Source: Ceratopteris richardii
Lineage: Eukaryota; Streptophyta; Polypodiopsida; Polypodiales; Pteridaceae
Direction of reading: 5' to 3'
Length of the DNA stretch: 64,000 nucleotides
NCBI GenBank assembly: GCA_020310875.1
Contig: CM035416.1
Span: 73,601,983-73,665,982 of the forward strand
Shown piece by piece: positions 42,422 to 54,800 of the stretch (position 1 is its first letter; each line of letters starts with the position of its first letter). The notes beneath the pieces were generated by a model that was not told the origin of the DNA, ran no database searches, and saw nothing but the letters and a program-made list of their open reading frames with translations. Position numbers and translations under genes: made by a program.

Positions 42422-43873
42422 CATGGCATCAAAAATCTCAAGTACATCTAGTGGATGTGTGTCTAGTGCCAATGTTCCCAAGAGAAGCTATAAGTTGTAG
42501 GGAAAAGACCATTTTGAGATCTAAAAGTTTTATGGTTCAAACTTTGGTCTATGGAAGAATCATACTAAAGATGTGATGATTTAGAGTAGATAGTGGAAGC
42601 TAGTAAATGGAACCTCAAAGATGCTTGTTGATATGGATGATAATGATTGGGATGAGTTGGATAAAATGGCTAGGTCTACCACTTAATTGCACCTAGTAGA
42701 TGATGTTTACTTTACAGTATTGGATTGTGAAAGTGTAGAGGAGTTTTGGAAGAAGTTATGGACTACATACGAAAAAGAAACAACATCAAATAAAGTGTAT
42801 ATGATGAGAAAATTATATGACCTTCACATGGACAAAAATAGTGTTGCTGCTCATCTAAATGAGTTTGATGCTATATTCTCTTAGTTATAGGCTTAGAAAA
42901 TGGAGATGTATAACGAAATGAAGGATTCTTATTGCTATGCACCTTGCCATCATCATGGGATATGTTTTGCATAACTATTAGAAATAGTGCACTTGGTGGT
43001 AAACTGTTCTATGATGAAGGATGTGGAGTACTATTGAATTAGGAGACTCATAGAAAATATATGGTTGGCACTAAGAGTGGAGATGAATATAATTTTCATG
43101 ATTCTTACTAAGAAAACAATCAGCAATGTGGCAAGAGCAAGAACAAGGAAAAGAATGGTCAACAAAATAAGAGTAGAAGTAAACCAAGGACGATAGATAT
43201 TGAATTCCATTACTTTGATAAGAAAGGACACATGAAAAAGAGATTATTATGGGTTAAATAATGCTAAAGTTAAAGGGCATGTTAAACAACTACCTACAAC
43301 ATCTACTTTGATTGTGAAGATTGAATAAATTAATGCTATTTATGATGATGTTGATGTGTTGATACTTGACAGTACCATGCACTGAGGATCTTATGGCTAA
43401 TTCTCTTTCCCACATGTGGCTATTAGATTCTGGTGCTCCCTTCCATGTGACACCACATAAAATGGTTCTCTACTTATGCAGCAAAGTCTCTTGGTACTTT
43501 GAGACTTGATGAATCTTACCAGTGTGACATTGTTGGGATTGGAGATATGGTTGTGCAGTTCATTGATGGTTCAAAATTTACTATGCATAATGTATGTCAT
43601 GTACCTCAATTGATCAGGTAGTTTGATGTCAATTGTTCAACTTGATGACATTGGTTACAAGGTGGTTTTATATGCCCAATCCTTTTGCATATCAAAGGGA
43701 AAAAGGAAGCAAATTTGGCTCACTTTATCCTTGATTTGTATCACAAAAAGAACATTTTTTATCTATTATTGAACAACCTATGCCTTGTATTTGGCATGGT
43801 TGTTTAGGCCACATCTCATTGTGGAATGGAAAATATTTCTCACTCTGGCTACGTATCTATGTTATCTTTTATC
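42422..43873 (+). pseudogene. C2 gag, protease and start of integrase
   Basis: Gag shows LVDDVYFTVLDCESVEEFWKKLWTTYEKETTSNKVYMMRKLYDL. Its knuckle is degraded to FHYFDKKGHMKK. Protease survives as HMWLLDSGAPFHVTPH near 43413-43460. GAG-pre-integrase follows as VWHGCLGHIS in a shifted frame near 43787. Stops occur near 42498, 42583, 42884, 43050, 43107 and 43326, so it is non-functional. It ends where C3 begins. Confidence 0.8.
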
Positions 43874-44161
43874 ATTACTGTCCATATGAAAGGCCAAATG
43901 GCTACCATATACTTTTTTATATGTTCCTTAATAAATCATATAGTGGCTTGGCTAGCCACAAACTGTAACTTCGATCGCATTTGTAACACCTATGGAGTTT
44001 TTCTTCGTGCTCCTTGTGTATAGTGTTTTTTGTGTATTCTGCACCTCTTGTGTGGAGTACTATGTGCAGTGCCTAGGCCTTGGTTTTCTACTTTGAGGCT
44101 ATCATCTTGGAGCTCTTGAGAAGGAGAGTTCAACGTGGTGCATTGTCATCAAAATACTTCA
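43874..44161 (+). repeat. 5' LTR of C3
   Basis: About 288 bp, from attactgtccatatg to aaaatacttca. The first bases TG are lost or altered compared with the 3' copy. Many substitutions separate the two, so the insertion is old. I see no tRNA-Met primer site directly after it. Confidence 0.8.
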
Positions 44162-45507
44162 CTAAGAGCATTTCGATGAAAAGACTTTGTTGCTTTTGTG
44201 CGAGTGAAGTGAGCACCTGCCCACCCACTCAAGGCCTTCTTCAAGGCTTACGAGTAAGGCGGCAACCAAGGCATAGACCTTGAAATAACTTGTCATCTAA
44301 GTCACCGAAGTCACCATTGGTGCTATTGGCTGCGTGCGAGGGAGGACCTCAATGATCAAGGAAGACGGAGGTTCTCGACACTTCTCGGGAGGTCACCCAT
44401 CCCAATTTGTTCCCCCTAGAGTTTTGCTTAATCAACAAGCTCTCTTGCCACTAAGCTACACTCTTGTGGTGTGTGAAGGAGGGGAAAGACTAAGGTTGAC
44501 ATTATCTTGAACATGTTTTGCTCCCTCAAAGCTTCATTCTTTGCCTTCAAAGACTGTTTTGAAGCATTTTTGGGACGATTCTTGGAGCCATTTTGGATTA
44601 CTTTCATGCATAGTTTTCTTTAGACAGGTTCAAGGACATCAAGAAGAGTGCTCTTTGTACTTCTTTGAAAACAAATGTTCATATTTTGGGGCTGTGTTTT
44701 TAGCCACACTAGTAAATCTATGTGTTTCTTGAAAGGTTTTAGTTGTGGTGGGAGCAGCCACCGCAAGTCTATGCAAGTATTTTGAACCTAAAGAATAGAG
44801 TTGGCAAACACTTGTAGGTGTTGTTGGCCAGTGTTTGGGCTGTGAATTCAGCCTTTAGTGCCATTTCACTGCATATATTGAGCACATACACACTATGTAC
44901 GTTTCTGTGGATACTGCTTATGTACTTCCATGTGGTTATATGTTTTTGCATAAAGCCTTTTACATTTGACAAAGAGGGTCGTGGTGAGGTTTTCTTAATT
45001 GGGAGACACCCAGATGTCAGGGTCTCTTTGGTGATGCAAGTGGAAGACTTACCAAGCCTTGCTATAGGAGATGTATGATAGTTGTTCATAGGTGCTCAAT
45101 AAACCTAGTTGGCTTCTTTTAGGTAACTGATTATATGCAGTGGAGTTGGTGATTCACTATGCAAGTTAACATGTCATTACTTGCAGTTTTATGAGATTTT
45201 GAAACTGTTCATATTCTCATTTTGTAGAGCATACTTTGGTAAACTTTCTTTAGATTTTTTAGTTTTGTTAACTATATAGTGGTCAATTTAATCCTTGATA
45301 CACTTATTGTGAACACATTTATTCTCACATAATCGTTTTGGTTGGTCATTACTATTCATTGATTCATCTTTCTCAGAAGGCTGCTAAATTTTTTCCTAGA
45401 ATCTGACACTTGGCCATCCTTCTTTGAGCCTTAGTGGTGTTTGGAATCTTCCGGCTCCATTATCATTCTATTCAGTTCTCTATCATCATGGCATCAGAGT
45501 CTCAAAC
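44162..45507 (+). other. Long untranslated leader of C3
   Basis: About 1.3 kb between LTR and gag with no convincing ORF. It aligns over its length with the C2 leader (41260-42421) and contains the 5S-like segment at 44380-44429. C1 lacks nearly all of it. Confidence 0.6.
44380..44429 (-). repeat. 5S rRNA-derived segment in the C3 leader
   Basis: The minus strand matches recalled plant 5S rRNA at about 30 of 50 bases, including an unbroken gatgggtgacctcc with gagaagt after it. It is the same segment as at 41301-41350, and the two copies complement each other: one keeps the A-box side, the other the C-box side. A-box-like tgtagcttagtgg is just upstream on this strand (about 44448-44460). Confidence 0.65.
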
Positions 45508-45768
45508 ATGTCTGGCGGATTAGGGTCTAGTGCCAATGTTATGAGGAGGAGCTATAACTTGCAGGGCAAAGACCATTTTGACATCCAAAAATTTGGTGGC
45601 AAAAACTTTGCTATGTGGAAGAATCAGATTAAAGATCTGTTGATTTAGAGGAGGCAATGGAAGCCAGTAAATGGAATCTCAAAGAAGCATGTTGACATGG
45701 ATGAAGATGATTGGGATGAGTTAGACGAAATTTCCAGGTCTACCATTTGATTGCACTTGGTACAATAT
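45508..45768 (+). pseudogene. C3 gag, 5' part
   Basis: It starts MSGGLGSSANVMRRSYNLQGKDHFDIQKFGGKNFAMWKNQIKDLLI, the usual copia gag N terminus. A stop follows, then RRQWKPVNGISKKHVDMDEDDWDELDE. D cuts the frame at 45768. The remainder is at 51838. Confidence 0.85.
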
Positions 45769-46785
45769 TGATGGAGAGTGTTAATCTCCAAAAGACAAGC
45801 TATCCTTGATGTTAGACCATCTCTATATCAAGAATAACTCTAAACTTCAACCAATTTTGGAAGACAAGTGCCAACTATCAAGACTTTAGCTAACTATGAA
45901 TAAAGTCACTTCATAGGAAAGTCTGCTGCACATTCCTTACTCATTGAGTGATTAAATGTGTAAAGTTCCTGATGAAACTTTGTACAACGTGTCGTCTAAA
46001 GGTTCTTCACCTTCTCCAAGTAAAAAAATCTCAAAATGTTTAGTAGATTATGAGAAATGATCCAAACAATCTACCTTGCCTTCTTGTAGAGTCGACTTTG
46101 ACACCTACAACTTCTAACACATAGTTCTCCCAAACTAGAACCTGTTTAAGAAAATGCTTTTAGCCATAGATGATTTACCTTCCAACTTAGATTTTGAATC
46201 CTCATTTATTCAAAAATTTACACTGTGCACTGAGAACTGATGAGTTCTTTGACCATCGAGATTGCACCTATTTCAGAAGACACTCATCGCTTCTTCACAT
46301 ATAAATGTTCCTACACATAATTCTCTTAGCTTGTTTGCAATTAGGCTCTCAAATCTTTATCATAGATGCACTGACTATGGAATTAGATATCTACAAAAGG
46401 ATTCCTGATATAAGCAAGCACAGAAGGAGAAATGGAGAAAAGTTCGACGTGCAATTCTCTGAAAATTCTTTCTATTCAACTCATCATACATCTGATGGAT
46501 GATACACACAATACTCATGATCTATTCCTTTCTATCTCATCTATATTTCATCTCTCTCACTAATACGACCATATACACATATATATAGATATATATACAT
46601 ATGAGTATCGATTCATCATTACTTCAAGTATTTTGAAGTATTTACAAAACTAATGTACATATGTTTATAGAACTTTTCTTCCTAAACCTTCACTTCACTT
46701 CATGAACTTAGACTTCAATCTTTCCTTCATGTCTTCATTTCTAAGCTTCATATAATCACCAATTGTTGATTGTCTTGCTCCAATA
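45769..46785 (-). repeat. 3' LTR of D (left copy on + strand)
   Basis: 1017 bp, from TGATGGAG to CCAATA (a changed CCAACA). A polypurine tract, gctccccctcaat on the plus strand, follows at 46786-46798. Its internal TA-rich segment (46577-46604) is under 30 bp. Confidence 0.88.
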
Positions 46786-49700
46786 GCTCCCCCTCAATCA
46801 TCAATTGTGATTACCTGCATCTTCTTTATTCCTGCCATATCTTTAAACCTCTGCAACTTTGGTCCATCCAAGCTCTTTGTCATCATATCTGCAAGTTGAT
46901 CTTTTGTAGGCGTATTTATGACTTCTATTTCTTTATCAACAACCTTCTCTCTCAAAAAATGATACTGAATCTCAATATGTTTAGTTCTAGCATGAAACAC
47001 AGGATTAGCTGCCAAATATAAAGAATTCATATTGTCTCCACAAATGATAGGAGTACTCTAAATTATATCAAAATTCTTCATAAGAGTCTTTAGCCATATT
47101 ACTTCCTTTGCAGCTTCTACCATGCCTTTGTATTCTGCTTTTGTAGATGTTAAAGCAACTGTATGTTGCTTCTTAGAGCACCACAAAATTAGCTTATCTC
47201 CCACATAACACAAATATCCATGTGTTGATCTTCTATCATCAGAGTTACCTGGCCAATCTGCATCACTATATATCTTGACTCTTGTATCTGAAGTAAACCC
47301 ATGGTACAAACCTTCTTTAAGTGTACCCTTGATGTAGCTAAGTACTCTTTGTCCTGCAATCCAATGTTCCTTTCTAGGACAATGCATGAATTGAGATAAA
47401 ACTCCAATTGCATATGATAATTCAGGCCTTGTTAATGTAGCATAAATCAAGCTACCCACCAACTCTGATAAAGCTTCATGTCTTTGAATTCTTCTCCTCC
47501 ATATCTACTCAATCTATGATTCACCTCCATTGGAGTTGGTGCTATCCTGCAATCTTCCATTTTAAATTTGATTAGCAAATTTTTCAAATACCTTTCTTGA
47601 GTTACATATACTCCATGTTGAGTATATGAAATCTCCATTCCCAAGAAGAATGACAAATTTCCCAAGTCACTGATTTTGAATTCTTTCTCCATCTGCTTCT
47701 TATTCATGTGTATACCTTTGTCATTTGTTCCTATAAGTATTATGTCATCAACATAAATACAAACATAAATAAATCCATCCTCACTTGCTTTGACTAGCAA
47801 GCTACTATCTGCCTTAGATGCTTGAAACCCAAGTTCCTTCAAAAACTTTACAAGCCTATAATTCCATGCCCTTGGGGCTTCAAACCATACAAAGCTCTCT
47901 TGAGCTTACACACATGATTTGGATACACTTGATCTTTGAAACCATCTGGTTGTTCCATGTAGACTTCATCTGAAATATAACCATTCAAAAATGCATTGTT
48001 CACATCTAATTGAGATAATTTCCAACCTTTGCAAGCAACAATTGCTATGAGAGTCCTTATGGTTGTCATCTTTGCAACAGGACTATAAGTTTCATCATAT
48101 TCCACACCATATGTCTATGCATATCCTTTTACAACAAGCCTGGCTTTGTACCTAGATACACTTCCATCTGCAAACCTTTTTGTTTTGTAAACCCATTTAC
48201 ATCCAATGATCCTTTGACTATTTGGTTTAGGAACCAAATCCCATGTTTCATTCTCCATCAATGCATCATATTCTTCCTGCATAGCTTTTTCCTAATTCTC
48301 CTTTCCTTTGGCTTCATCATATGTGGATGGATCTTCATCTGCATTTATCATATAAGCATAATCTTTAGTAGTAAAGAATGAAGTATCATAGCTATACCTT
48401 GTAGGTTGCCATTTGTGCCTAGATGACCTTCTGAGTTCTCCACTTCTTGAAGTTTCTGGTTCATCATATTCTGGATCAAACCTTGGCCTTTCTTCTACTT
48501 CAACTTGTCCTTCATTACTCTCTTCTTCATCACATATTTGAACCTTTGATTTACCTTTCTTCTGATTCAAAATTTCTTCATCACTTGCATGAACATTAAG
48601 TGTACCTGCATACCAAGTACCTTGCTCATCAAATGTAACATCCTTTGACACAAGGAATTGCTTTGTGGATGGACTCCACAACCTATAACCCATCTGTTTG
48701 TCATCATAACCAATGAACACATACTTTTCTGCTTTAGGTTCTAATTTATGCCTCAACTGAGATGGCTCATATGCATAAGCCAAACATCCAAATACTTTGC
48801 AATGATCCAAAGTAGGTCTCTTACCCCACCAAGCTTAATATGGTGTCATACCATGCAAAGCTTTACATGGTAGCCTATTGACCAAGTATGTAGCTGTGTT
48901 TACAGCCTCAACCCACAAATAATTTGGACAATTTTTCTCCTTCATCATTGATCTTGCAAACTCAACAAGAGTTCTATTTCTTCTCTCTGCTACCCCATTT
49001 TGTTGAGGAGACTACCTGCAAGTAACCTGTCTCTTTATACCTGCATTCCACAAATAACCATTGAATTCATTTGAAAAATACTCTCCCCCTCCATCTGATC
49101 TTAACCTCTTTAATTTTTGTCCTCTAATTCTTTCTGCATATGCATGATAGTGTTTGAATGTATTAAACACTTCTGACTTGTCTTTGATCACATATATAGT
49201 GATCCACCTAGTAGCATCATCAACATATATGACATAATATCTTGAACCATTTATACTAAAGTCCTTTGAAGGACCCCACACATCTATATGTACCAATTCA
49301 AGTCTTTCTGAATACATAAAACCATGCTTATTATATGATTGCTTATGAGCCTTACCTAGCTGACATGCTTCACATTTGTATGTCATGTGTTGACCTGCAA
49401 CATTAGGTAATCCAAGTACTGAACCATTATTAATCATCTCTTTGATACCTCTTTCATTGAAGCGTCCAAGTCGTTTATGCCAAAGATCCAATTCAGACAC
49501 CTTTTGCTCTCCATATGTGAACATAGCATGTCCAAAATTACCTTGTATCTTTAGTGTGAAGAGCCTTCCTTCCTTCTTTCCTATAACAATTTTCTTATAC
49601 CCTTGGCTAGGGTCTTCAACATAAACTCCATCATTAGTGAACCTTACCTCATATCCTTTTTCCACAATCTATCCTACACTAATCAAATTCTTTGGAATTG

Positions 49701-50681
49701 TAGGAACATACAAGACTTTACTCAAGAGAGTACTTCCATCTTTGGCTTTAACTGAACCAATTGACTTCACTTTGTGCTTTGTATCATCTCCTGTTTGAAC
49801 TGTGTGATTGATTGCCTTATGATCTAGATCAATCATCAAAGAAATGTTTCCACTCAGATGATTGCTACATCCTAAGTCAATATAGAATACTCTCATGTCT
49901 TCATGTAATGCTTCACATGTTGCATTCATAATAAGAGTTGAATCTTCTTTCTGATCTGATGCATAATTGTAGTAGGTGTTATTATAGGATTGATTTTGGA
50001 AGGTTCTTCCTCCACTTCTTCCAAAAAAATTCCTACCACCTCTACCTCTGAAATTTCCTCTCTGATATCTGCCACCTCTTCCTCTTTGATTAAAATTCTG
50101 ATTAAAATTACCATTGCTTTGATTATTATGCCAACATTCTTGAGATAGATGATTTGTCTTACCACATATCCAACAAGCTCTGATATTATCTTTGTTATTT
50201 CTGCCTCTTCCTCTACTTCTACCATTTCCTCTTCCTCTTAAGAAGTTTGCTTGACTTGAAGTACCTTCATCTTCAACTGATTGTTGCTTTCCTTTGTTAG
50301 CTTTCTTCTTGTCTTTAGAATACATTGCCTGGCCTACACTCTTATCAGCATCTCCTTTGATATCATTCTCAAAAGTTAGCATCTGTCCTAAAAATTGATT
50401 CAAATCAAGAGTGAAATGATCTAATGAAAGTTCTGTAGACAATATAAAAGGCATCCACTTCTCCTCTCCTCTTAGCCCTATGAGAATTTGTCTTACCAAC
50501 TTATCTTCTTCAATATCTTCATCAACTGCACCTATAGAATCAGCAATGTCTTTCATCTTTGTCACATAATCAGATATTGATTGTGAAGTCTTCTTCTTGA
50601 ATGTAGTAAACTCTGCCCATAATGATGCCTTCCTTGATTTGGTTGTATTCTGAAAATGCTCTCCCAAAGCACTCCATATGT
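46786..50681 (-). pseudogene. D gag-pol pseudogene
   Basis: In minus order it starts with a truncated gag (EHFQNTTKSRKASLWAEFTTFKKKTSQSISDYVTKMKDI). The knuckle CWICGKTNHLSQEC and an RGRGGRNFFGRSGG low-complexity part follow. Protease reads FYIDLGCSNHLSG, with Leu where the catalytic triad needs Ser or Thr. Next come LWHKRLGRFNERG and integrase (HIDVWGPS, RSDGGGEYFS, then NGVAERRNRT after a stop). RT has NAFLNGYISDEVYMEQPDGF and YVDDIILIG. RNase H has DADWPGNSDDRRSTHGY and TSTKAEYKGM. About seven stops or shifts (near 49669, 49014, 48836, 48293, 48116, 47850 and 47455) disable it. It is otherwise well preserved. Confidence 0.9.
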
Positions 50682-51433
50682 ACTAAACTTCAACCAATTT
50701 TGGAAGACAAGTGCCAAACTATCAAGACTTTAGCTAACTGTGAAGAAAGTCACTTCATAGGAAAGTCTGCTGCACATTACTTACTCATTGAGTGATTAAA
50801 TGTGTAAAGTTCCTGATGAAACTTTGTACAAGGTGTTGGCTAAAGGTTCTGCACCTTCTTTAAGTTAAAAAATCTCAAAATGTTCAGTAGATTATGAGAA
50901 ATGATCCAAACAATCTACCTATGTCTGAAACTGCCTTCTTGTAGAGTCGACTTTGACACCTGCAACTTCTAACACATAGTTCTCCCAAACTAGAACCCCT
51001 TTAAGCAAATCCTTTTAGCCATACATGGCTTACCTTCCAACTTAGATTTTGACTCCTCATTTATGCAAAACTTTACACTGTGCACTGAGAACTGATCAAT
51101 TTTTGGACCATCGAGATTGCACCTGTTTCAGAAGACACTCATCATTTCTTCACATATAAATGTTCCTACACATAATTCTCTCAGCCTGTTTGCAATTAAG
51201 CTCTCAAATCTTAACCATAGATGAATTGACCATGGAATTAGATATCTACAAAAGGATTCTTGATATAATCAAACACAGAAGGAGAAATGGAGAAAAGATC
51301 GATGTGCAATTCTTTGAAAATTCTTTCTATTCAACTCATCATACATTTGATGGATGATACACACAATACTCATGATCTATTCCTTTCTATCTCATCTATA
51401 TTTCATCTCTCTCACTAATACGACCATATACTC

Positions 51434-51500
<67 letters not shown>

Positions 51501-51618
51501 CATACATACATACATACATACATACATACATACATACATACATACATACATACATACATACATACATACATACATACATACATACATACATACATACATA
51601 CATACATACATACATACA

Positions 51619-51650
<32 letters not shown>

Positions 51651-51832
51651 AGTATTGATTCATCATTACTTCAAGTATTTTGAAGTATTTACAAAATAAA
51701 TGTACATATGTTTATAGAACTTTTCTTCCTGAACCTTCACTTCACTTCATGAACTTAGACTTCAATCTTTCCTTCATGTCTTCATTTCTAAGCTTCATAT
51801 AATCACCAATTGTTGATTGTCTTGCTCCAACA
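50682..51832 (-). repeat. 5' LTR of D (right copy), truncated and microsatellite-expanded
   Basis: It matches the left LTR from its base about 86 onward. It contains an expanded (TA)n(CATA)n tract where the left LTR has under 30 bp. It ends CTCCAACA at 51832. The inner end is joined directly to gag, so leader and primer site are gone. Confidence 0.88.
51435..51648. repeat. (TA)n then (CATA)n microsatellite inside the D LTR
   Basis: TA repeats to about 51495, then CATA repeats to 51648. Frames across it read MYVC or IHTY repeats and are not genes. Confidence 0.95.
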
Positions 51833-51837
51833 AATAT

Positions 51838-54800
51838 TACACTGTGCAAGTGCAGAAGAGCTTTGGAAGAAGTTACGTAATACATATGAAAAAGAAACGA
51901 CGTCAAATAAAGTGTATCTGATGAGAAAGTTATATGACCTTTGCGTAAAGGATACATATAATGTTGCTACTCATGTGAATGATTTTGATGCTATATTGTC
52001 TCTGTTACAGGCTCAAACATATGGATAATGAAATGAAAGAAATCTTGTTCTTATGCACCTTGCAATCATCATGGGATACGTTTTGCACAGCTATTAGCAA
52101 TAGTGCACTTGGTTATAAACTGGTCTATGATGACATATGTGGAGCACTCTTGAGTGAGGAGATTTGTAGAAAAATCTATGGTTGGCACTTAGAAATGCAT
52201 ATAATGTTCATGATTCTTACCAAGGAAAGAATCAACAATGTGGTAGGAGCAAGAAGAAGGAAAAGAATGGTCAATGAAGTAAGAGTAGAAGTAAGTCAAG
52301 GAAGAGGGATATTGAATGCCATTATTTTCATAAGAAAGGACACATGAAGAAAGAGAACTATGCGTTAAAGAATGCTAAAGATAAAGGGCAAAATGTTGAT
52401 GGCCATGTTAAACAGCTACATGCACGACCTACTTCAACTGTGAAGGTTGAAGAAATCAATGCTATTTCTGATGATGATGATGTGTTGACACTTGAAAATA
52501 ATTTTCCTACTTAGGCTCTTATAGTTGATTCTTTTCCCACACATGGCTTCTAGATTCCAATGCTTCTTTCCATGTGACACCACATAGAGAGTGGTTCTCT
52601 ACTTATGCAGCAAAGTCTCTTGGTACTGTGAGACTTGGTGATTCTTATTAGTGTGACATTGTTGGGATTGGAGATGTGGTTGTGCAATTCATTCATGGTT
52701 CAAAATTAACTATGCATAATGTATGCCATGTACCTCAATTATCACACAATTTGATGTCAGTTGGTCAACTTGATGACCTTGGTTATAAGGTAGTTTTCTA
52801 TGCTCAATCCTTTCACATATCAAAGAGCAATATGGTTATTACAAAAGGAAGCAAAGTTGGCTCACTTTATTCTTTATTTGTATCATAGAAAGAACACTTG
52901 CTAGTTGTTACTGAATAGCCTATGGCTTGTATTTGGCATGACCATTTGGGCCATATATCACACAGTGGAATAGAGAATATTTCTCGTTTTGGCTACTTAC
53001 CTATGTTACCTTTCTCTAATTTTTCATTTTGTGAGCATTATCAATATGGAAAGAAAACTAGGAATGTGCACAAGACACACATTGACTCTTCAATTCAGCC
53101 TTTAGATCTTGTGCATACTGATGTGTGTGGTCCTATGCCCATAAGGCCATTAGGTGGTTCTCTTTAGTTTATCACTTTCATAGATGATGCTACTAAAAAA
53201 GTATGGGTATATCCTATAAAAGCAAAGGATGAGCTATTCCCTACTTTCAGGTAATGACTTGCTTCAGTTGAGACTAAAAAAGGAATTAAGCGTAAGGCTT
53301 TACATTCAGATAATGGGGGTGAGTATACCTCGCATAAATTCATCCCTTTTTGTCATTCTAGAGGAATTTCTAGAGAGTTTACAACTCCGTATACCCCAAT
53401 ACAAAATGGTGTAGCTGAAAGGATGAATATAAATATTCAACATAGAGTAGTTTCTATGCTGCATCATGAAAACCTTTCACAAGGCTTTTGGGTAGAAGCA
53501 ATATTAACGGTACTTCATGTGATTAAACTTTCACCTAGTATTGCCAAAGGTTTGAAAGTGGCACAAGAGTTATGGATAGGGAATCCACAATATTATGATC
53601 ATGTTCAAGTTTTTCGTTGTGAAGCATATGTTCATATACCCAAGAACCTTAGACAAAAGCTAGACAATAAGCCAAAGAAATGGATTTTTCTTGGATATGG
53701 TTGAGAAGTCCAATTTGGATATCGCTTATGGGATCCTGAAACATGGTTAGTGATCAAAAGTAGTGATTTCATTTTCAATGAGTCTAAGATGCATAAACAA
53801 CCCATTAAGGAGATTGGATTGAGAAGAGTGGTGTTTGAGCATACTAGTCCGCCAATCAACATGCATAAAAATGTTGCACATGGGGATGTTCAAGAGAATG
53901 TCCGATTAGATTAATCTGCAAATGTTCCAGTTTAGCAACCATTGAGATGCTCTACACATGTCTCACATCCATGTGATAGATATGTTCTAGGTTTGGATTT
54001 TGTTATGCTAATAGATGCTAGTGAGCCTTCTCGCTATAAAGAGGCTATGTGGACAGAGGATCATGTCAAGTGGGGGTGTGCCATGAAAAGTGAGTTGGAT
54101 TCCATTCACAAGATAGGTAATTGGGATTTAGTACCTTTGCCAAATGATAAGAAATATTTACCATGCAAATGGGTATATAAGCTAAAATTTACATAAGATA
54201 GTGCTTCCCCAAAGTATAAAGCACGACTTGTTGCAATAGGTTTTAAGGAACAACATGGTGTTGATTTTGAGGAAATCTTCTCTCTAGTGGTCAAGATGAC
54301 TACCTTATGAATCTTGCTTGGAGTTTTTGCAATAGAAGAATTTGAGCTAGTGAAAATGGATGCGAAAACTGCTTTCTTGCATGGATATCTTACATATGAG
54401 ACCTATATGGAACAACCAGATGATTATGTAGTTCCTCGCAAAGAAAGTCTAGTTTCTAAGTTGAAGAGAGCTTATATGGACTTAAATAGTCCCCTAGACA
54501 ATGGTATCAAAAGTTTGATGCTTTTATGAAGTCTCGAGACTATTCCAGAAGCAATGGGGATCATTGTCTCTACACAAAAAGATTCTTAGATGGCAGCTTG
54601 ATATGCTTGGTACTTTATGTTGATGATATGCTAATTGCTATGAAGTCCTCCTATGACTTGTCAATTCTCAAAAAGAAGTTGTGTGAAATTTGATATGAAG
54701 GATTTGGGGGATGCCAAACATATTCTTGGCATGCACACTAGTTGTGATAGGAGTAAAAGATGTATATACTTGTCTCAAAGTGAGTACATATCCAAAGTAC

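Larger units (their letters stand above)
41026..43873 (+). mobile_element. C2, 5' part: copia family C, LTR through integrase start
   Basis: The LTR starts TGCTACCATTAGTG at 41026, against TGTTACTGTTAGTG in the C3 3' LTR. The leader (about 41260-42421) and gag follow. At 43869-43873 the integrase region is interrupted by C3. Coding resumes at 56002-56332 and then breaks off. The C2 LTR lacks about 200 bp found in C3. Confidence 0.8.
45769..51832 (-). mobile_element. D: copia element inserted in C3 gag
   Basis: Perfect target-site duplication AATAT (45764-45768 and 51833-51837). Both LTRs are about 1 kb; the element-5' LTR (right) lost its inner 85 bp together with the primer site and gag start. 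It is of a different copia family from A-C and F, with a Gly/Arg/Asn-rich RGRGG gag end. Confidence 0.93.

Noticed and set aside
41026-45768. Simple tandem duplication of a 2.8-kb unit (leader and gag appear twice in a row)
   Set aside because: The TTATC duplication and the resumption of C2 integrase at 56002 show that the second copy is an insertion of a related element, not a tandem duplication.
51354-51683. Regularly spaced short repeats and Met-Tyr-Val-Cys / Ile-His-Thr-Tyr ORFs, superficially array-like
   Set aside because: This is a 4-bp CATA microsatellite, not repeats with unique spacers, so it is not a CRISPR-like array and not a gene.
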